Part shown: positions 23,266-34,360 of the stretch, piece after piece
How the letters are laid out: every line of letters begins with the position of its first letter
Position numbering within the stretch: position 1 is the first letter of the stretch
Assembly (NCBI GenBank): GCA_029204225.1
Contig: CM055095.1
Location: 77,757,488 to 77,821,487, forward strand
Direction of reading: 5' to 3'
Source of the DNA: Diphasiastrum complanatum
Lineage: Eukaryota > Streptophyta > Lycopodiopsida > Lycopodiales > Lycopodiaceae
Length of the DNA stretch: 64,000 nucleotides
Program-made: the position numbers and the translations under genes
The notes under the pieces: generated by a model
The model's database searches: none
The model's input: only the letters and a program-made list of their open reading frames with translations
What the model was told of the DNA's origin: nothing

Positions 23266-23765
23266 TGTAATCAGAGACACAACGTTTTACGCAGCAAAAA
23301 GCATAATGATCTACGCAGCGAGACACTAATGTTCCAAGCACCAAAAGTCATAGTCATCTAATCAGACAATAAAAATTGTTTTGAGCAGCAAAAGTATAAT
23401 GATCTAATCAGCAAAACATGAGGTTCTATTCTAAGCAGCAAAAGTATAATGAGTCATGACAATGTTCGAAGCAGCAAAACCTATAATGATCCCATCGGCA
23501 AAAAAGTGTGATGATCTAATCAGCAAAGAATATAATGGTCTGATCAGCAAAAAACATAATGATCTAATCTACAAAAAAGTATAAATAACTAATCGGTAAG
23601 ATTTTCAGACCTTACAGAAAAAAATGCGAGAACCTTACCAGATCGTTTAGCAAAAATCAAAATCATGGTCCAATCACTCAAAACTATGGTGATCTAATCA
23701 CCAAAAAAACAATGACCTAATCTGCAAAAAGTATGATCAGCAAGATTTTGAGATGTTGCACATTA
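23266..23765. repeat. Degenerate short tandem repeats (AGCAAAA...ATAATGATCTAATC)
   Basis: Many imperfect copies of a 25-35-bp unit combining (C)AGCAAAA and (T)ATAATGATCTAATC over about 500 bp. No coding potential. The repeats look like an expanded minisatellite adjoining the 80-bp array. Confidence 0.7.
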
Positions 23766-23982
23766 AAATGCGATAATCATAATCAAGCATTCCCATGTAT
23801 TTTAACAAAAAGTAAAACTACCTTAAGGTATGAGCCAGCCAGCCAGCCTCAGATCTCCTCGATCGCAAAGATGCCTCAAAACCCAGGAAGACGAAGAAAC
23901 ATCTAAGGAAGTGCTTGAAAGCAGTTGGCATTTCAAAATGACGGGTTGAGTCTCCTAGAGAAGAGATTCATGCTTTATTATA

Positions 23983-24037
23983 ATGGGCTCCCTTAAAACT
24001 TGAAAGGACGGTCCCCATAAAATAAAGGACCGTCCTT
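23983..24037. promoter_or_regulatory. Inverted repeat and TGGGCT motif near the presumed L22 promoter
   Basis: A perfect 11-bp inverted repeat (AAGGACGGTCC / GGACCGTCCTT, 24004-24014 and 24027-24037) has a 12-nt spacer. A TGGGCT hexamer nearby (23984-23989) matches the site II core common in plant ribosomal-protein promoters. The regulatory role is inference. Confidence 0.3.
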
Positions 24038-24099
24038 GCATCATCAAACTCCGCTCAAATTCAATAATTGTATAGCCGAGATTACACAACATAGACTCA

Positions 24100-25820
24100 C
24101 TCGCACTGCTCATGCTCCTTGTTGAATGGTTGTGGTGGTCTTTACATTTAAGGTTAGCACCTTGTGGGAGGCCTCAAATAGTATGCATGCATGCATGCGA
24201 AAATGCGCAAGTGATATGCAATCATGCAATGAAAAGCATGATTGTCCTTTTAAGTGTTTGCATGAGAGTAATTTCATGGGTTTCATGGGCGGTGAAGGAA
24301 GTGATGTTGGCATCTGCGTTCAATTCCAACTCACCTCTTTTCCTGCCTGCATCCTTCGTCAACATAGAGGAATTCTCCCCCAAAATGTGGCACCTCGGAC
24401 ATGGCGGTCATTCCAAGACTACGGGATCTGCAAGAGGTTTGTGGGACTGCAAGACGTTGCTGATGATGCCAATATCGATGATTTAATGATGATGGTGATG
24501 GCGATGACAATGACCTGGATCTAGGGATTGAAGCCGTTCAACAGGTGTTGTTAATTCAAGATATGATCATTGATCATTTCCAAGATTAGCGTGTGTTTTA
24601 TGCCTTTGCATGCTGTAGAGTCTAGACGATGTAACAGATCAATGCAATACTAAGGTAGTCATAATGATTTGATTTGTTTCGAATACAGAGAGAAAACAAA
24701 CAAATTCGAGCTAGTGAGCTTCAGAAGATAATGAAATCCTTGTATATTGAACTGAAAAGCTATTCTCTATTCTCGATCCACTGGAGAAGTCAATGTTCAA
24801 GATTACATCAAAAAGACTCTATTTAGCTTAAGATGGAGATATTCATGTGTGCAAACGAGTGTGACTATACTACCAGTCTATACCAATATTTTTGAAAAAC
24901 GTTTCTCAGGTTTTGCATCAATATAAGATGTGCAAACGTTGGGAAGAGACATTGAGGAGCTGCATGTAGCAGACATGGGCTCGCTTTTGAAATGAAAGAT
25001 ATATGACATCCTACTGACATATCTGTTGCGAGGAGCAACTCTTAAATATTGGAGAGATTTTTTTTTCCACCCTTAAAATGAGTTATCTGAGACAAAGTGT
25101 TTATAGAGTTTCTTCATCCAATATGGAAGACATTGTCTATATGTCCTGCAAAAGAAAACGCAATACACTTTGATATAATTGTGCCTACATTCTAATAGAA
25201 TCGAGTTTTTTGTTAGTGAAGAAAGGGCTTTATGTATTTATCGTAAATTCAATAATCTGCTTTCATTCTTGAGCTACAAAAACTGTAAAGTTGGATGCTA
25301 CAATTAATTTTTTTACAAATGCAAAAAATAGTCTCTTTTCTTTGAAGGATTAGCAAATATTTACACTTGTAATTGATCTTGATGGGCATATCTCATATAA
25401 ATCTACGTGAGAGTACTCCAAAATGACCTGTTTTCAAGGCTACGAAGTGAGCTCATACGTCATAGCCAACTCCATTATCACAAGGGTGGTGGCACTACTT
25501 GATGCCACTTCCTCCCACACCAAAATAAGCAGCTACGTATGATTCAAGTACTGATAGTTTGCTAGAAAATGATCCGCAAAGCTGTAGTTTGATTTCTGCA
25601 TGAACACTTCCGAAATCAATCCTACTCTACAAAACAAGCAACCACATAGGGTACGGATGTTGGACAAACCAACCCAACCAGTTCTAGATCAAACGGATAT
25701 AACCCCCAAGCTATGGATCAATCTCAAAGAGGAATGAGGAATCATACCAGCAGCATACGACTACTAGCACCACAATCAAGTATACACTAGTGAGAGCCCA
25801 ATAGGTACCCACTAGTAGTG
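24100..25820. other. Intergenic stretch upstream of the L22 gene
   Basis: No gene or element supported. The open frames at 24126-24524 and 24112-24486 overlap each other and show no domain. A short CATG repeat occurs near 24184. Confidence 0.4.
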
Positions 25821-25823
25821 CAC

Positions 25824-26057
25824 TGTGACACCCCCCTGGACACCTATGCAGCCTATCTGGGCCACATCATCCAGCTCCCCAATGACTCACTGATAGACCC
25901 ATACCAATCCACCATCATGAGTTTAGACCTACAACCATTGATTATGGCCTTGCACATAAGGGCCCCAATTCCCTTATAGTCACAATTAACTTACAGATTG
26001 TCGATCTACTGATCCCTAGCGTGGACACGCTACCCGAGACCAGTCATGGACATGACA
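25824..26057 (-). repeat. Putative chromovirus 3' LTR
   Basis: On the minus strand, a purine-rich tract (AAGGGGAGAAGAA) ending the chromovirus pol is followed by TGTCATGTCC. A plausible end, GGGGTGTCACA, lies 234 bp on. TG...CA ends fit, but no second copy was found for comparison. Confidence 0.4.
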
Positions 26058-26455
26058 TTCTTCTCCCCTTATTCAAGTTATGTCCTCAGAACTTAAAACT
26101 AGGAAAGTTCTTCCTTAATCTCCCTTGTTGTTCCCAAGAATCATCATCGTTTGTGCGACCCTTCCATAGAACCAGATGCTCGGTAACTATACGATTTCTC
26201 AATCGTTTAGTTCTTGTATCCAAGATCTTTTCGGGTTCAAGTCAAGACACACCCGATGATTCATCCAACAGGTCCAATTGGTCTCCATAACCAAGATGCT
26301 TTCCTTCATGTAGACTCATCTTGAGTTGGCTTATTTGAAAAATCGGATGCACTTGAGTTCCTTCCGAGAGGTCCAACTGCTAAGCTAAGTATTCGATCTT
26401 TTTCAAGATCTGATATGAACCTCGATATCTAGGGGATGAAAGGTCAAAGGTTACT
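26040..26455 (-). pseudogene. Chromovirus (Ty3/gypsy) integrase tail and chromodomain
   Basis: A single minus frame, broken by three stops, reads LSSPRYRGSYQILKKI (integrase C-terminal GPY-like region), then HPIFQISQLKMSLHEG. The chromodomain follows: EPEKILDTRTKRLRNRIV, EHLVLWKGRTNDDDSWE. It ends in the usual Lys/Arg-rich NKGRRMSC tail. Chromodomains of this class direct integration toward marked chromatin. Only the last ~130 residues of pol remain. Confidence 0.85.
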
Positions 26456-26459
26456 AGTT

Positions 26460-26842
26460 CCATTTTGATTGGAATAGGAGTAAGTTTGATCAGGATTTAA
26501 GTCTGAGATGTTTGTATTGGATCAACCTAATCTTAGTTTGAGTACTAAGGTCAGAGAGGGGTTGAGTGAGTGGAAGAAATTATGCTATTAGAGGAAATTG
26601 GATTGGAAAACTGTTGAGAGTGAATTTTATGCATCTTAGAGATTTTCTGGATATGTTATTTACTCATGAGAAATAAAAATTATTTTGTATCTGACTTACA
26701 AGATCTCAGTGAGATATGTGAGTAACATATGTGGGTTCTGGAGGAATATGCTAGATAAATGTATGTTTATGTACTGGATCATAGTGAGATTAATCACATA
26801 TGTGCACAATTAATCTTGTATGAATCTATTGTGTATTCCTAG
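26460..26842. other. Unassigned stretch between chromovirus tail and G2
   Basis: AT-rich sequence with no recognised coding text. The 3' part of G2 (RT, RNase H, integrase, 3' LTR) should lie here or further left but is absent. Confidence 0.5.
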
Positions 26843-27427
26843 TTAGTCTTTATCCAATAAGGGTGGCACATTCGCTGAATCAATCTTTTGAGGAGGATTT
26901 TCCCATTTTGGGACCGGATTATAATGTTGCTTGGCTTGTTTCTTGGTCATTGACCCTATGATCCTGTCTTCCTTCAATATAACTTCTTTGGGAGGTTTTA
27001 TTGTTGGTTCATTAGAAATATTACGCACTCCAAATCTGGTCGGATCCATATGATTTGGAATCTGCTCATCAGTAAGTTCTGCATTGTCATCATAAGTCAA
27101 GGCATGACTCACATGAATGAGGTCATCTTCAATCGGATTTGGTATAGTTTCCATTGATATCCAAGCTACATTCAGCACATTCAATGGAAAAGTGATCGGT
27201 GTATCCAAGGTTCGATCCAATAATGAAATCTCGCTCAAATCTGACTGATTATCTTGTTGACACATATATCTTGCTGTACAATCAATTGTTGCAAGAGCTT
27301 CATTCCAGTTGATAGTATCTGTTTGAGAATCATAATGAACTCCCAAATTTTTCTCTGGTCGGTCACAAGTATGATCCGTTGTGGATGAATCATCATTCTC
27401 TTTTTGAACCACTAGTTGATAGTCCAA
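26843..27427 (-). pseudogene. G2 protease-RT linker
   Basis: Open 194 codons. INWNEALATIDC parallels INWGHALATVDC of G1. The acidic spacer and Lys-rich end before RT are as in G1. The RT that should follow is not present. Confidence 0.7.
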
Positions 27428-27894
27428 GTTATCGGGTCAACTTTGACTACACGTTTATGATTTTCAAAAGTGATTTTTCCGGTACCCCAGTTATGAATTA
27501 CTTGCGCAACTCGTAACCATGAATGTCCCAATAGGACTCGGTAGACATTTGGTGCTTTTGGTAAGTCCATTACTACAAAAATAACGACGAATTATACTCC
27601 CACAATTCTGACCGGTATATCTTCAACCATTCTTCGTGGATGAACTGTCATTTGATCAGCTAGCTTAATGGCAAAAGTTGCAGGCTTGATCTTTGTAAGG
27701 CCCCATTTTGCACATAGCTTTGTAGAAATCGGGTTAACTCCTGAACTGTCATCTATCACAGCTGCTTCCTTAGGAAATTGTCTATGTTGTATCGGCAGGG
27801 TGATATTTTTTTGTTCACTTTCCCAAGCGGCTCTGACATGGAGTACTTCATTTGATTCTTCAAATCCAGCACAAAAAAGTGGCTCTTGATGGAC
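27428..27894 (-). pseudogene. G2 aspartic protease region
   Basis: Minus-strand text CAGFEESNEVLHVRAAWESE leads into AAVIDDSSGVNPISTKLC. The latter occupies the place of the protease site (G1: ILDSGSDVN), but the DSG triplet is altered to DDSSG. It then reads KPATFAIKLADQM. Stops interrupt the frame. Confidence 0.65.
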
Positions 27895-28239
27895 TTATGG
27901 TTCTACTTGAGCTAACTTTTGCGCTAAGACTTCTTTTGCTTTTGGCACCAACTTCAGGAACTCTCCCAATGAAATATTGACCTTGCTAGACAAAATATTC
28001 GTGAGCAGTTCTATTTGCGGCGCTTCCGGTTCAGTCATCTTGAAGGGTTCTTCATAATGATACAATTGATCATTCCTATCTATACGTGAATTTCTTGGCG
28101 GCGGCAATGGTGAAGAATGAACTTTGGTTGTTGCTTTAGTAGCTTCAAGCTCTTCTTCTTCTTGCAAATGTTTAATCCATTGTCTCATATCCTGATATCT
28201 TCTTTTTTCTGCATGAAGATTTTGATAGACTCCAGATGT
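27895..28239 (-). pseudogene. G2 gag C-terminal part, left of C3
   Basis: Resumes gag after the C3 insertion: YQNLHAEKRRYQDMRQWIKH, a Glu-rich helix, then ISLGEFLKLVPKAKEVLAQK. Close homologues of this last block appear antisense inside C3 (31037-31171). Confidence 0.7.
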
Positions 28240-28245
28240 TGTTGG

Positions 28246-28520
28246 AGTTAGAATCAAAGTTAGAATCATTGTGTGACTGTAAGTGGGTCCTGTCAGTGGA
28301 TAAGGATCAGTTGTTCTCGCCACGAGGCAAGTCGACGGGACACGCGTCCCGCCAACGGCAACCTGGGTCATGCATGGGTTGCCTGAGTGAACAACTATAT
28401 GTACATTGTAATTTCATTTTGAGAAATACAGTTGCTATGTGAGCTTGCTGAGGAGAGTGATTTTTTGTCTGTGTTACTGTGTAGCATGATTTGTGTTCCT
28501 GTGCAAAGTAAGTTCTAAGT
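28246..28520 (+). repeat. C3 5' LTR
   Basis: Begins AGTTAGAATC, ends AAGTTCTAAGT, with the primer-binding site directly after it. The two ends form an imperfect inverted repeat (AGTTAGAA versus ACTTAGAA). Confidence 0.85.
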
Positions 28521-28532
28521 TGGTATCAGAGC
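28521..28532 (+). other. C3 primer-binding site
   Basis: TGGTATCAGAGC, complementary to the 3' end of initiator tRNA-Met, immediately after the LTR. Confidence 0.85.
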
Positions 28533-29831
28533 CGTACAGGGAGTGTACACAGTACAATGTCGCCGTTGAAGAGAGCTTCGGGAGAACTGTCTTTTGAGAG
28601 TTCGGGGATTTACGGCGGGTTGAAGACGGAAAGAGAAGCACTGGTGCATGGTTTCTAATTTATAGAGGCTTGCTAAGCTCAGCAGAGGGATTATTAGCCT
28701 GTGCATAGCATTAGACGGGGAAAAATTTGGTGAAAGATTGACAATTTCGAAGCCAACTAAAAATTGAAACCGGACTTGGGGTTACGATTTTTATACATAA
28801 CTGGTGATTTCTTCGCTGTTTGTGCACCGTTTTGGATGTCGTAAGGACAGGAAGGAAGTTAATCACACTGTCAATCAGCCATGGAGAGATTATGAGGTTT
28901 ATGTAGATATTTGTCTCCAGACAGTTAACCTAGCAGATTTGCGGTAAAAAGGTGAAAAAAGCCACTTTGTCAAGTTGAGCTAAAATCACCGTTTCTCCAC
29001 GGAATTTCCTGATTGAACATTCTATAGTCATGGATTCAGTAGGGTGACCCTGCTCCAGGCCTCAGATCATGCTCAAAACGATCCACAGGAGAGCTTGATC
29101 CGATCTTTTTGAGGGAAGGGAGGCGCGGCCGCAGACAGGGAAGTCGCGGGCAGTTCGCGCGCCCAATGCGATGAAGAACTTAGTGTATCGAAGTTCTTAG
29201 CATATGCAGGAGTTTGGTTCGATGCCCAGATGTACTTTGAGCCTGTAGATGAGGTGTCAAGTGAATCAACGGTCCAGAATCTGTGATGGGAGAGAAATTT
29301 GAACCACAAGATTTGGTTCAGCCATTGGATGAGCTTTAAACAAGGTCCTGAAGAATTGAAGTGCATTCTGGCGTTCAAATTCATTAAAAATTTTCATACT
29401 GAAAGTTGAGTTGGGTCCCTTCACAAGTGAAGAGTGAAGTTTCTTCAAAGTGAAGAAACAGTTCAAAAACTAGAAAAGTCCCTATTTTTGGTCCTTTGCC
29501 CGTTTTGACCCAAACGAAAGGCTATAACCTCCAAACGAAGGGCACTCGGACTGTACCTGCAAGTACGGTACAGCAAAACAAAGCAGTTGCAGTGGAGAAA
29601 GTGTTTGGAGTACGTCAGAAGTAGTTTCACCATTCCACTGGGCACGTTGTTGGGAATTGACGACTGAGTGCATTTCGGAAGGCGACGTCGATTTGGCTTT
29701 CAAATTGGTGGAAAAGCGGCGAGTGGCCTGGTAAGAAAAAAAGTGCAGGTCATTATTTTCAGCTTATGACATCACTATTGGCCTCGACATACTGTTCTTA
29801 GCCAAAGGCAGAAGTTTCAAGCAGTTTTGCG
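28533..29831 (+). other. C3 untranslated leader
   Basis: About 1.3 kb between primer-binding site and gag start. Richer in G and C than the surrounding DNA, with no coding text recognised. Confidence 0.6.
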
Positions 29832-31070
29832 ATGGCAAACATGGGAGAGTCCATTTTGAGTGAAAGTAGCAAATTGGACGGGATTTCCAACTATGCAGTG
29901 TGGAAATTCAAAATGAAAAACATACTGATGGAGAAAGATGTGTGGGAAGTCATCACAGGTGATGAGAGAAGGCCGCCAAATGAAACAGACATCAAAGTGT
30001 TCGACAAAAAGATGAGGAAAGCTTTGACCTTCATTAACTTGTCAGTAAAGGATCACATCATTACCCACATTTGTGATGCTATTACACCCAGACAGGCATG
30101 GAATGTGCTAAAGGAGCAGTTCGAGACGCCAAATCCGTCAAGAATCATGTTTCTGAAGTCAAAGTTGAATAGTGCGCGCATTGAGCAAGGAGAGCACATT
30201 CAAATGTACATGACCAGAATCAAGACAATGAGAGATGAACTGCATTCTATTGGAGAACGCATACGTGATGTGGAACTGGTGCATAATGCATTATGTGGCA
30301 TTGCAGAACCCTATCAGATGTTTGTGAGTGGAATAGCATCAAGAGAAAGATTGCCAACCTTTGACGAACTCACAGGAATCTTGATGCAGGAAGAGCAACG
30401 ACGAGAAATGGTGAAAGCTAGACGTCAAAATACTGATGATCAGGCACTTGCAACACCCCAAAAACAAGGCAAGGGCAAGGGCAAGAAGAAGACTAAACAA
30501 CAATTTGCCAAGTCTCAGGAGGATGAGGGATCTTCCAGCAAAACTAAGAAGAAAGGCAAGTGCTTCCATTGTGGTAAAAAGGGCCACTGGAAAAGTGAAT
30601 GTCGCAAATTCCTGGTGAAACAAGGCAAGGGGAAACCAAAACAAGTAGGTAACCTTGTCGATGAGGGTGAAACTGAAGACTCTAGTATCTTCATATTTGA
30701 ATTGTCATCTAATCAAGACGATCAAGCATGGTATATTGACTCAGGAGCCACAAGACACATAACAGGTAACAAGAACTGGTTCAATAGTATGAAGGCATTG
30801 GATAATGGAACATCTGTTTCACAAGCAAATGGTGAGGTGTGCATGATCAAGGGGATAGACATAGTTTCAATCCAACTGTCTGACAAAAAAAGCAGGATGA
30901 TCAGGGAGGTACTTTACGTACCAGGTTTAAAGAAAAATCTACTTTCTGTTGGAGTCATTACTGATCAAAAGTTGAAAGTAGGATTCGCCCATGATCATTG
31001 CTTTGTGAAGGATGCGAACCAAAAGTTCAAAGTTATTGCGATGTGGAAGACGTTACTTGTTTCTTCATAG
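29832..31070 (+). pseudogene. C3 gag and protease
   Basis: Gag starts MANMGESILSESSKLDG. The capsid-like domain (AWNVLKEQFETP, QMYMTRIKTMRDEL) covers residues ~10-200, followed by a Lys-rich linker, a CCHC knuckle (CFHCGKKGHWKSEC) and a protease with YIDSGATRHITG. True element text ends near 31036; the last ~11 codons read into the inserted patch. Otherwise an open frame. Confidence 0.85.
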
Positions 31071-31171
31071 CCCGTACAATATATGGGCTCACGCGCTACC
31101 GGCTCCTCATCTACTTTGGCCCATTCAGCTACAATGCTTTTCGCTTGTGGTGCAATCCACAGTAGTTCTCC
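31037..31171 (-). pseudogene. Antisense gypsy gag-protease patch inside C3
   Basis: The minus strand reads LGELLWIAPQAKSIVAEWAK then CTGYEETSNV. This parallels LGEFLKLVPKAKEVLAQKLA then CAGFEESNEV of G2 (27960-27840). It replaces about 25-30 nt of copia pre-integrase sequence; copia text resumes at YRLNATIKG. Confidence 0.7.
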
Positions 31172-32410
31172 GAGTGGTACAGGTTGAATGCCACAATCAA
31201 GGGGCAACATGGACTTGTATCATCTGTTCCTTCGCAAACTGAGTTGTGGCACAAGAGACTTGGTCACTTGAACTTGGGAAGCCTCAGTTTGATGAGAAAA
31301 TTGGAGATGGTAACAGGATTGCCTACAATAGAAGATCACTTGAAATCGATGTGCGAATATTGTATATATGGGAAGCAGCATCGAGAGAAGTTCAATAAAG
31401 GGGGTTTTGCAAGAGCAAAGAACATCTTGGATTTAATCCACACAGATTTATGCGGGCCCATGAGGACCATGTCCTTAGGAAAAGCCTTTTATTTCATGAC
31501 ATTTATTGATGATATGTCACGTAAGACGTGGATCTACATCTTGAAGAAGAAATCAGATGCTTTTGATAACTTCAAGAACTTCAAAAACTTGGTCGAAAAT
31601 CAGACAGGTGAGAAGATCAAAGTCCTAAGATCAGATAGTGGAGGTGAGTATAAGTCTAATGACTTCAATGATCTTTGTGATCAATATGGGATTAAAAGAC
31701 AATTTACACAAGCTCATACTCCTGCTCTCAATGGTGTAGCTAAGCGCAAAAATCGTACGATTGTAGAAACTACCAGATCTATGCTAGCTGAGATGAATCT
31801 ACCAAAAGATTTTTGGTCAAAAGCATGTAGCACGGTAGTCTATCTTCAAAATAGAAGTCCTACCATTGCCATACCAAAAATTACACCTGAGGAAGCATTC
31901 ACAAAGAAGAAGCCAAAGGTGAATCACTTGCGAATCTTTGAATGTAAGGCCTTTGTACATATTCCTAAGGAAGAAAGACGTAAACTTGATGTAAAAGCTA
32001 TCAAGTGCATATTCCTAGGATATGATGATCGCATGAAGGGCTATAGATGTTTTGATCCAGTTGAAAACAAAATCCATATAAGCCGAGATGTTATCTTTGA
32101 TGAATCCAAGATGTATGAAGACGAAGATGCTGAGAAGATCGACACATCCAGTAGGAAAAATGGCATAGTGAGGATACCACCTGATGATGATCCATTCATT
32201 GACCTTCCGAGTGACGAACATGAGGATACATCTCAAGATACTACTACTCAACCTCAAGAAATAGGTTGGAGAGGTAGGGACAAACCTTTTGGTGCAAGAA
32301 GGATTGAAATTGTAGGTGACAAACGCAAGGAGAAGGATGTACCGTGGGATACATTTTCACCAGGAAGCCGATCACCTAACAGAAATATAGATGACTTTTC
32401 GATCATCTAA
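31172..32410 (+). pseudogene. C3 integrase and linker
   Basis: LWHKRLGHLNLGSL marks the pre-integrase zinc region. The core has HTDLCGP (Asp 1) and RSDSGGEY (Asp 2), but NGVAKRKNRT has Lys where the catalytic Glu belongs. The C-terminal part KCIFLGYDD...ISRDVIFDES is well kept. A frameshift near 32395 moves the RT to another frame. Confidence 0.85.
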
Positions 32411-33443
32411 CCAGGGAGAGCTACGAAGATCAAGAGAGAAGATACTACCTGAAAGGTATGAAGCAAATTATGCTATGTTATCCAGCATTATTCAAAGCAA
32501 AGAACCTTCTACTTATGGTGAAGCGAAGGATGATGACATTTGGATCAAAGCCATGGGAGAGGAGATGGAGTCAATTGCTAAGCATAGCACATGGGACTTA
32601 GTAGAACCACCAGTTGGCAAGAAACTCATTGATTGCAAATGGGTATATAGAACTAAGTACCATGCAGATGGAAGCATATCAAAGCATAAAGCAAGATTGG
32701 TAATTAAAGGGTACGCACAAAATAAAGGCATTGACTATGAGGAGACCTTTGCGCCGGTGTGTAAGTGGAATACTCTACGTCTACTTATTACTTTAGCTTC
32801 ACATTTTGGTTGGCCTTTGCATCAGATGGATGTGAGATCTGCCTTTCTAAATGGTGAGTTAGAAGAAGAAGTGTTCATGGATCAACCTGAAGGCTTTGTA
32901 ACGAAAGGACAGGAAAATAAAGTATGTCGCTTGAAGAAAGTGCTTTATGGTCTTAAACAAGCACCACGTGCGTGGTATAGTAGGATTGATGTCTACTTTT
33001 GTTCAAAGGGGATGGTGAGAACACATTCTGATCCAAATCTATATGTCTTATGCTTTGATGGTATGGTTGCTTTGATTGCTCTTTATGTTGATGACTTGAT
33101 TATTACGGGAAATAATCAAGAGATGATAGACTTAATCAAGAAAGACCTCATGAAACAATTTGAGATGACGGACCTCAGGCATTATTGCCTTGGAGTAGAA
33201 GTGTGGCAAAAAGGACATGAAGTGGGTTTAACACAGGTGAAATATGTCAAAGAGTTAGTACACAGGTTTAGGTTACAAGATTGCAAACCAGTAAACACTC
33301 CTATTGAACCAGGTAAAAAGCTTTCTAAGCTTGATGAATCACAGTCATTTGATGCTACGCTATATAGACAGTTAGTAGGGAGCTTGATTTACCTTACCAC
33401 AACTAGACCAGATATATGCTATGCTGTTGGCATTGTAAGTTAG
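32391..33443 (+). pseudogene. C3 reverse transcriptase
   Basis: Full copia RT order: STWDLVEPPVGKKLIDCKWV, HKARLVIKGYAQ, HQMDVRSAFLNGELEEEVFM, YGLKQAPRAWY and the catalytic ALYVDDLIITG. It ends at a TAG where relatives carry a sense codon between VS and FM, so one nonsense change separates it from RNase H. Confidence 0.85.
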
Positions 33444-33446
33444 TTT

Positions 33447-34028
33447 ATGATAGCACCTACGGAAACGCATTGGAAAGCAGCTAAACGCATTTTGCGTTAT
33501 GTGAAAGGCACATCAGAGTATGGCTTGATTTACAGGAAGCATGATGGTTTACCTGAGTTGTGTGGCTATGTGGATGCGGACGGGGGAGGTGACTATGATG
33601 ATCGTAGATCCACCATAGGATATATATTCCAGTTTTGTGGTAATTTCTTTTCCTGGTCTAGTAAGAAACAAAGTACAATTGCTCTTTCCACCACAGAAGC
33701 AGAGTATAAGGCAATGTGTAGTGCTGTACAAGAAGCTATATGGTTGAGACAAATCTTGGAAGAGATTGCCATGAAGCAGAAAAATCTCACAACTTTACAT
33801 AGCGACAGTCAAAGTGGCATTCAGCTAGCAAAGAATCCAGTGTTCCATGCGAGAACTAAATACATTGAGATTCAATATCACTTCATACGTGAAAGACTAC
33901 TAAGTCGTGAAATTCGTGTTGTTCATTGTAGCACAGAAGAACAACTAGCTGATATTTTCACTAAGCCACTTACTGGAGAAAAGTTTGATAAGTTTAGATC
34001 AAAACTTTCTGTATTTAAAGTTTGTTGA
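33447..34028 (+). pseudogene. C3 RNase H
   Basis: In frame with RT after the nonsense codon. Contains THWKAAKRILRYVKGT, LSTTEAEYKAM, SDSQSGIQLAKNPVFHAR and the C-terminal LADIFTKPL. A terminal stop at 34026-34028 is followed by a purine tract (TTAAGGGAGAG) adjoining the 3' LTR. Confidence 0.85.
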
Positions 34029-34081
34029 CTTTAAAGCTATGTATATGACTGTATAAAAAGTGACTCTACTTTAAGGGAGAG

Positions 34082-34356
34082 AGTTAGAATTAAAGTTAGA
34101 ATCACTGTGTGACTGTAAGTGGGTCTTGTCAGTGGATAAGGATCAGTTGTTCTCGCCACGAGGCAAGTTGACGGGACACGCGTCCCGCCAACGGCAACCT
34201 GGATCATGCATGGGTTGCTTGAGTGAACAACTATATGTACAGTGTAATCTCATTTTGAGAAATACAGTTGCTATGTGAGCTTGTTGGGGAGAGTGATTTT
34301 CTGTCTGTGTTACTGTGTAGCATGATCTGTGTTCATGTGAAAAGTAAATTCTAAGT
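34082..34356 (+). repeat. C3 3' LTR
   Basis: Partner of the 5' LTR, same length, mostly transition differences. Confidence 0.85.
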
Positions 34357-34360
34357 GTTG

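Larger units (their letters stand above)
28246..34356 (+). mobile_element. C3: degenerate copia element with unusual LTR ends, inserted in G2
   Basis: Plus-strand copia with two 275-bp LTRs and 5-bp target duplications gttgg (28241-28245 and 34357-34361). The LTR ends are AGTTAGAAT...ATTCTAAGT, not TG...CA; boundaries are certain to within one base. By hand count the LTRs differ at about 15 of 275 positions. Gag-pol is broken by a foreign patch, a frameshift, a nonsense codon and an altered integrase active site. Confidence 0.85.

Noticed and set aside
24112-24524. Two overlapping plus frames (124 and 132 codons) as a possible gene
   Set aside because: No domain, no codon signal, no splice context; His/Met-rich text comes from ATG-rich repeats.
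26021-26290. Plus-strand open frame of 89 codons
   Set aside because: Antisense to the chromodomain pseudogene.
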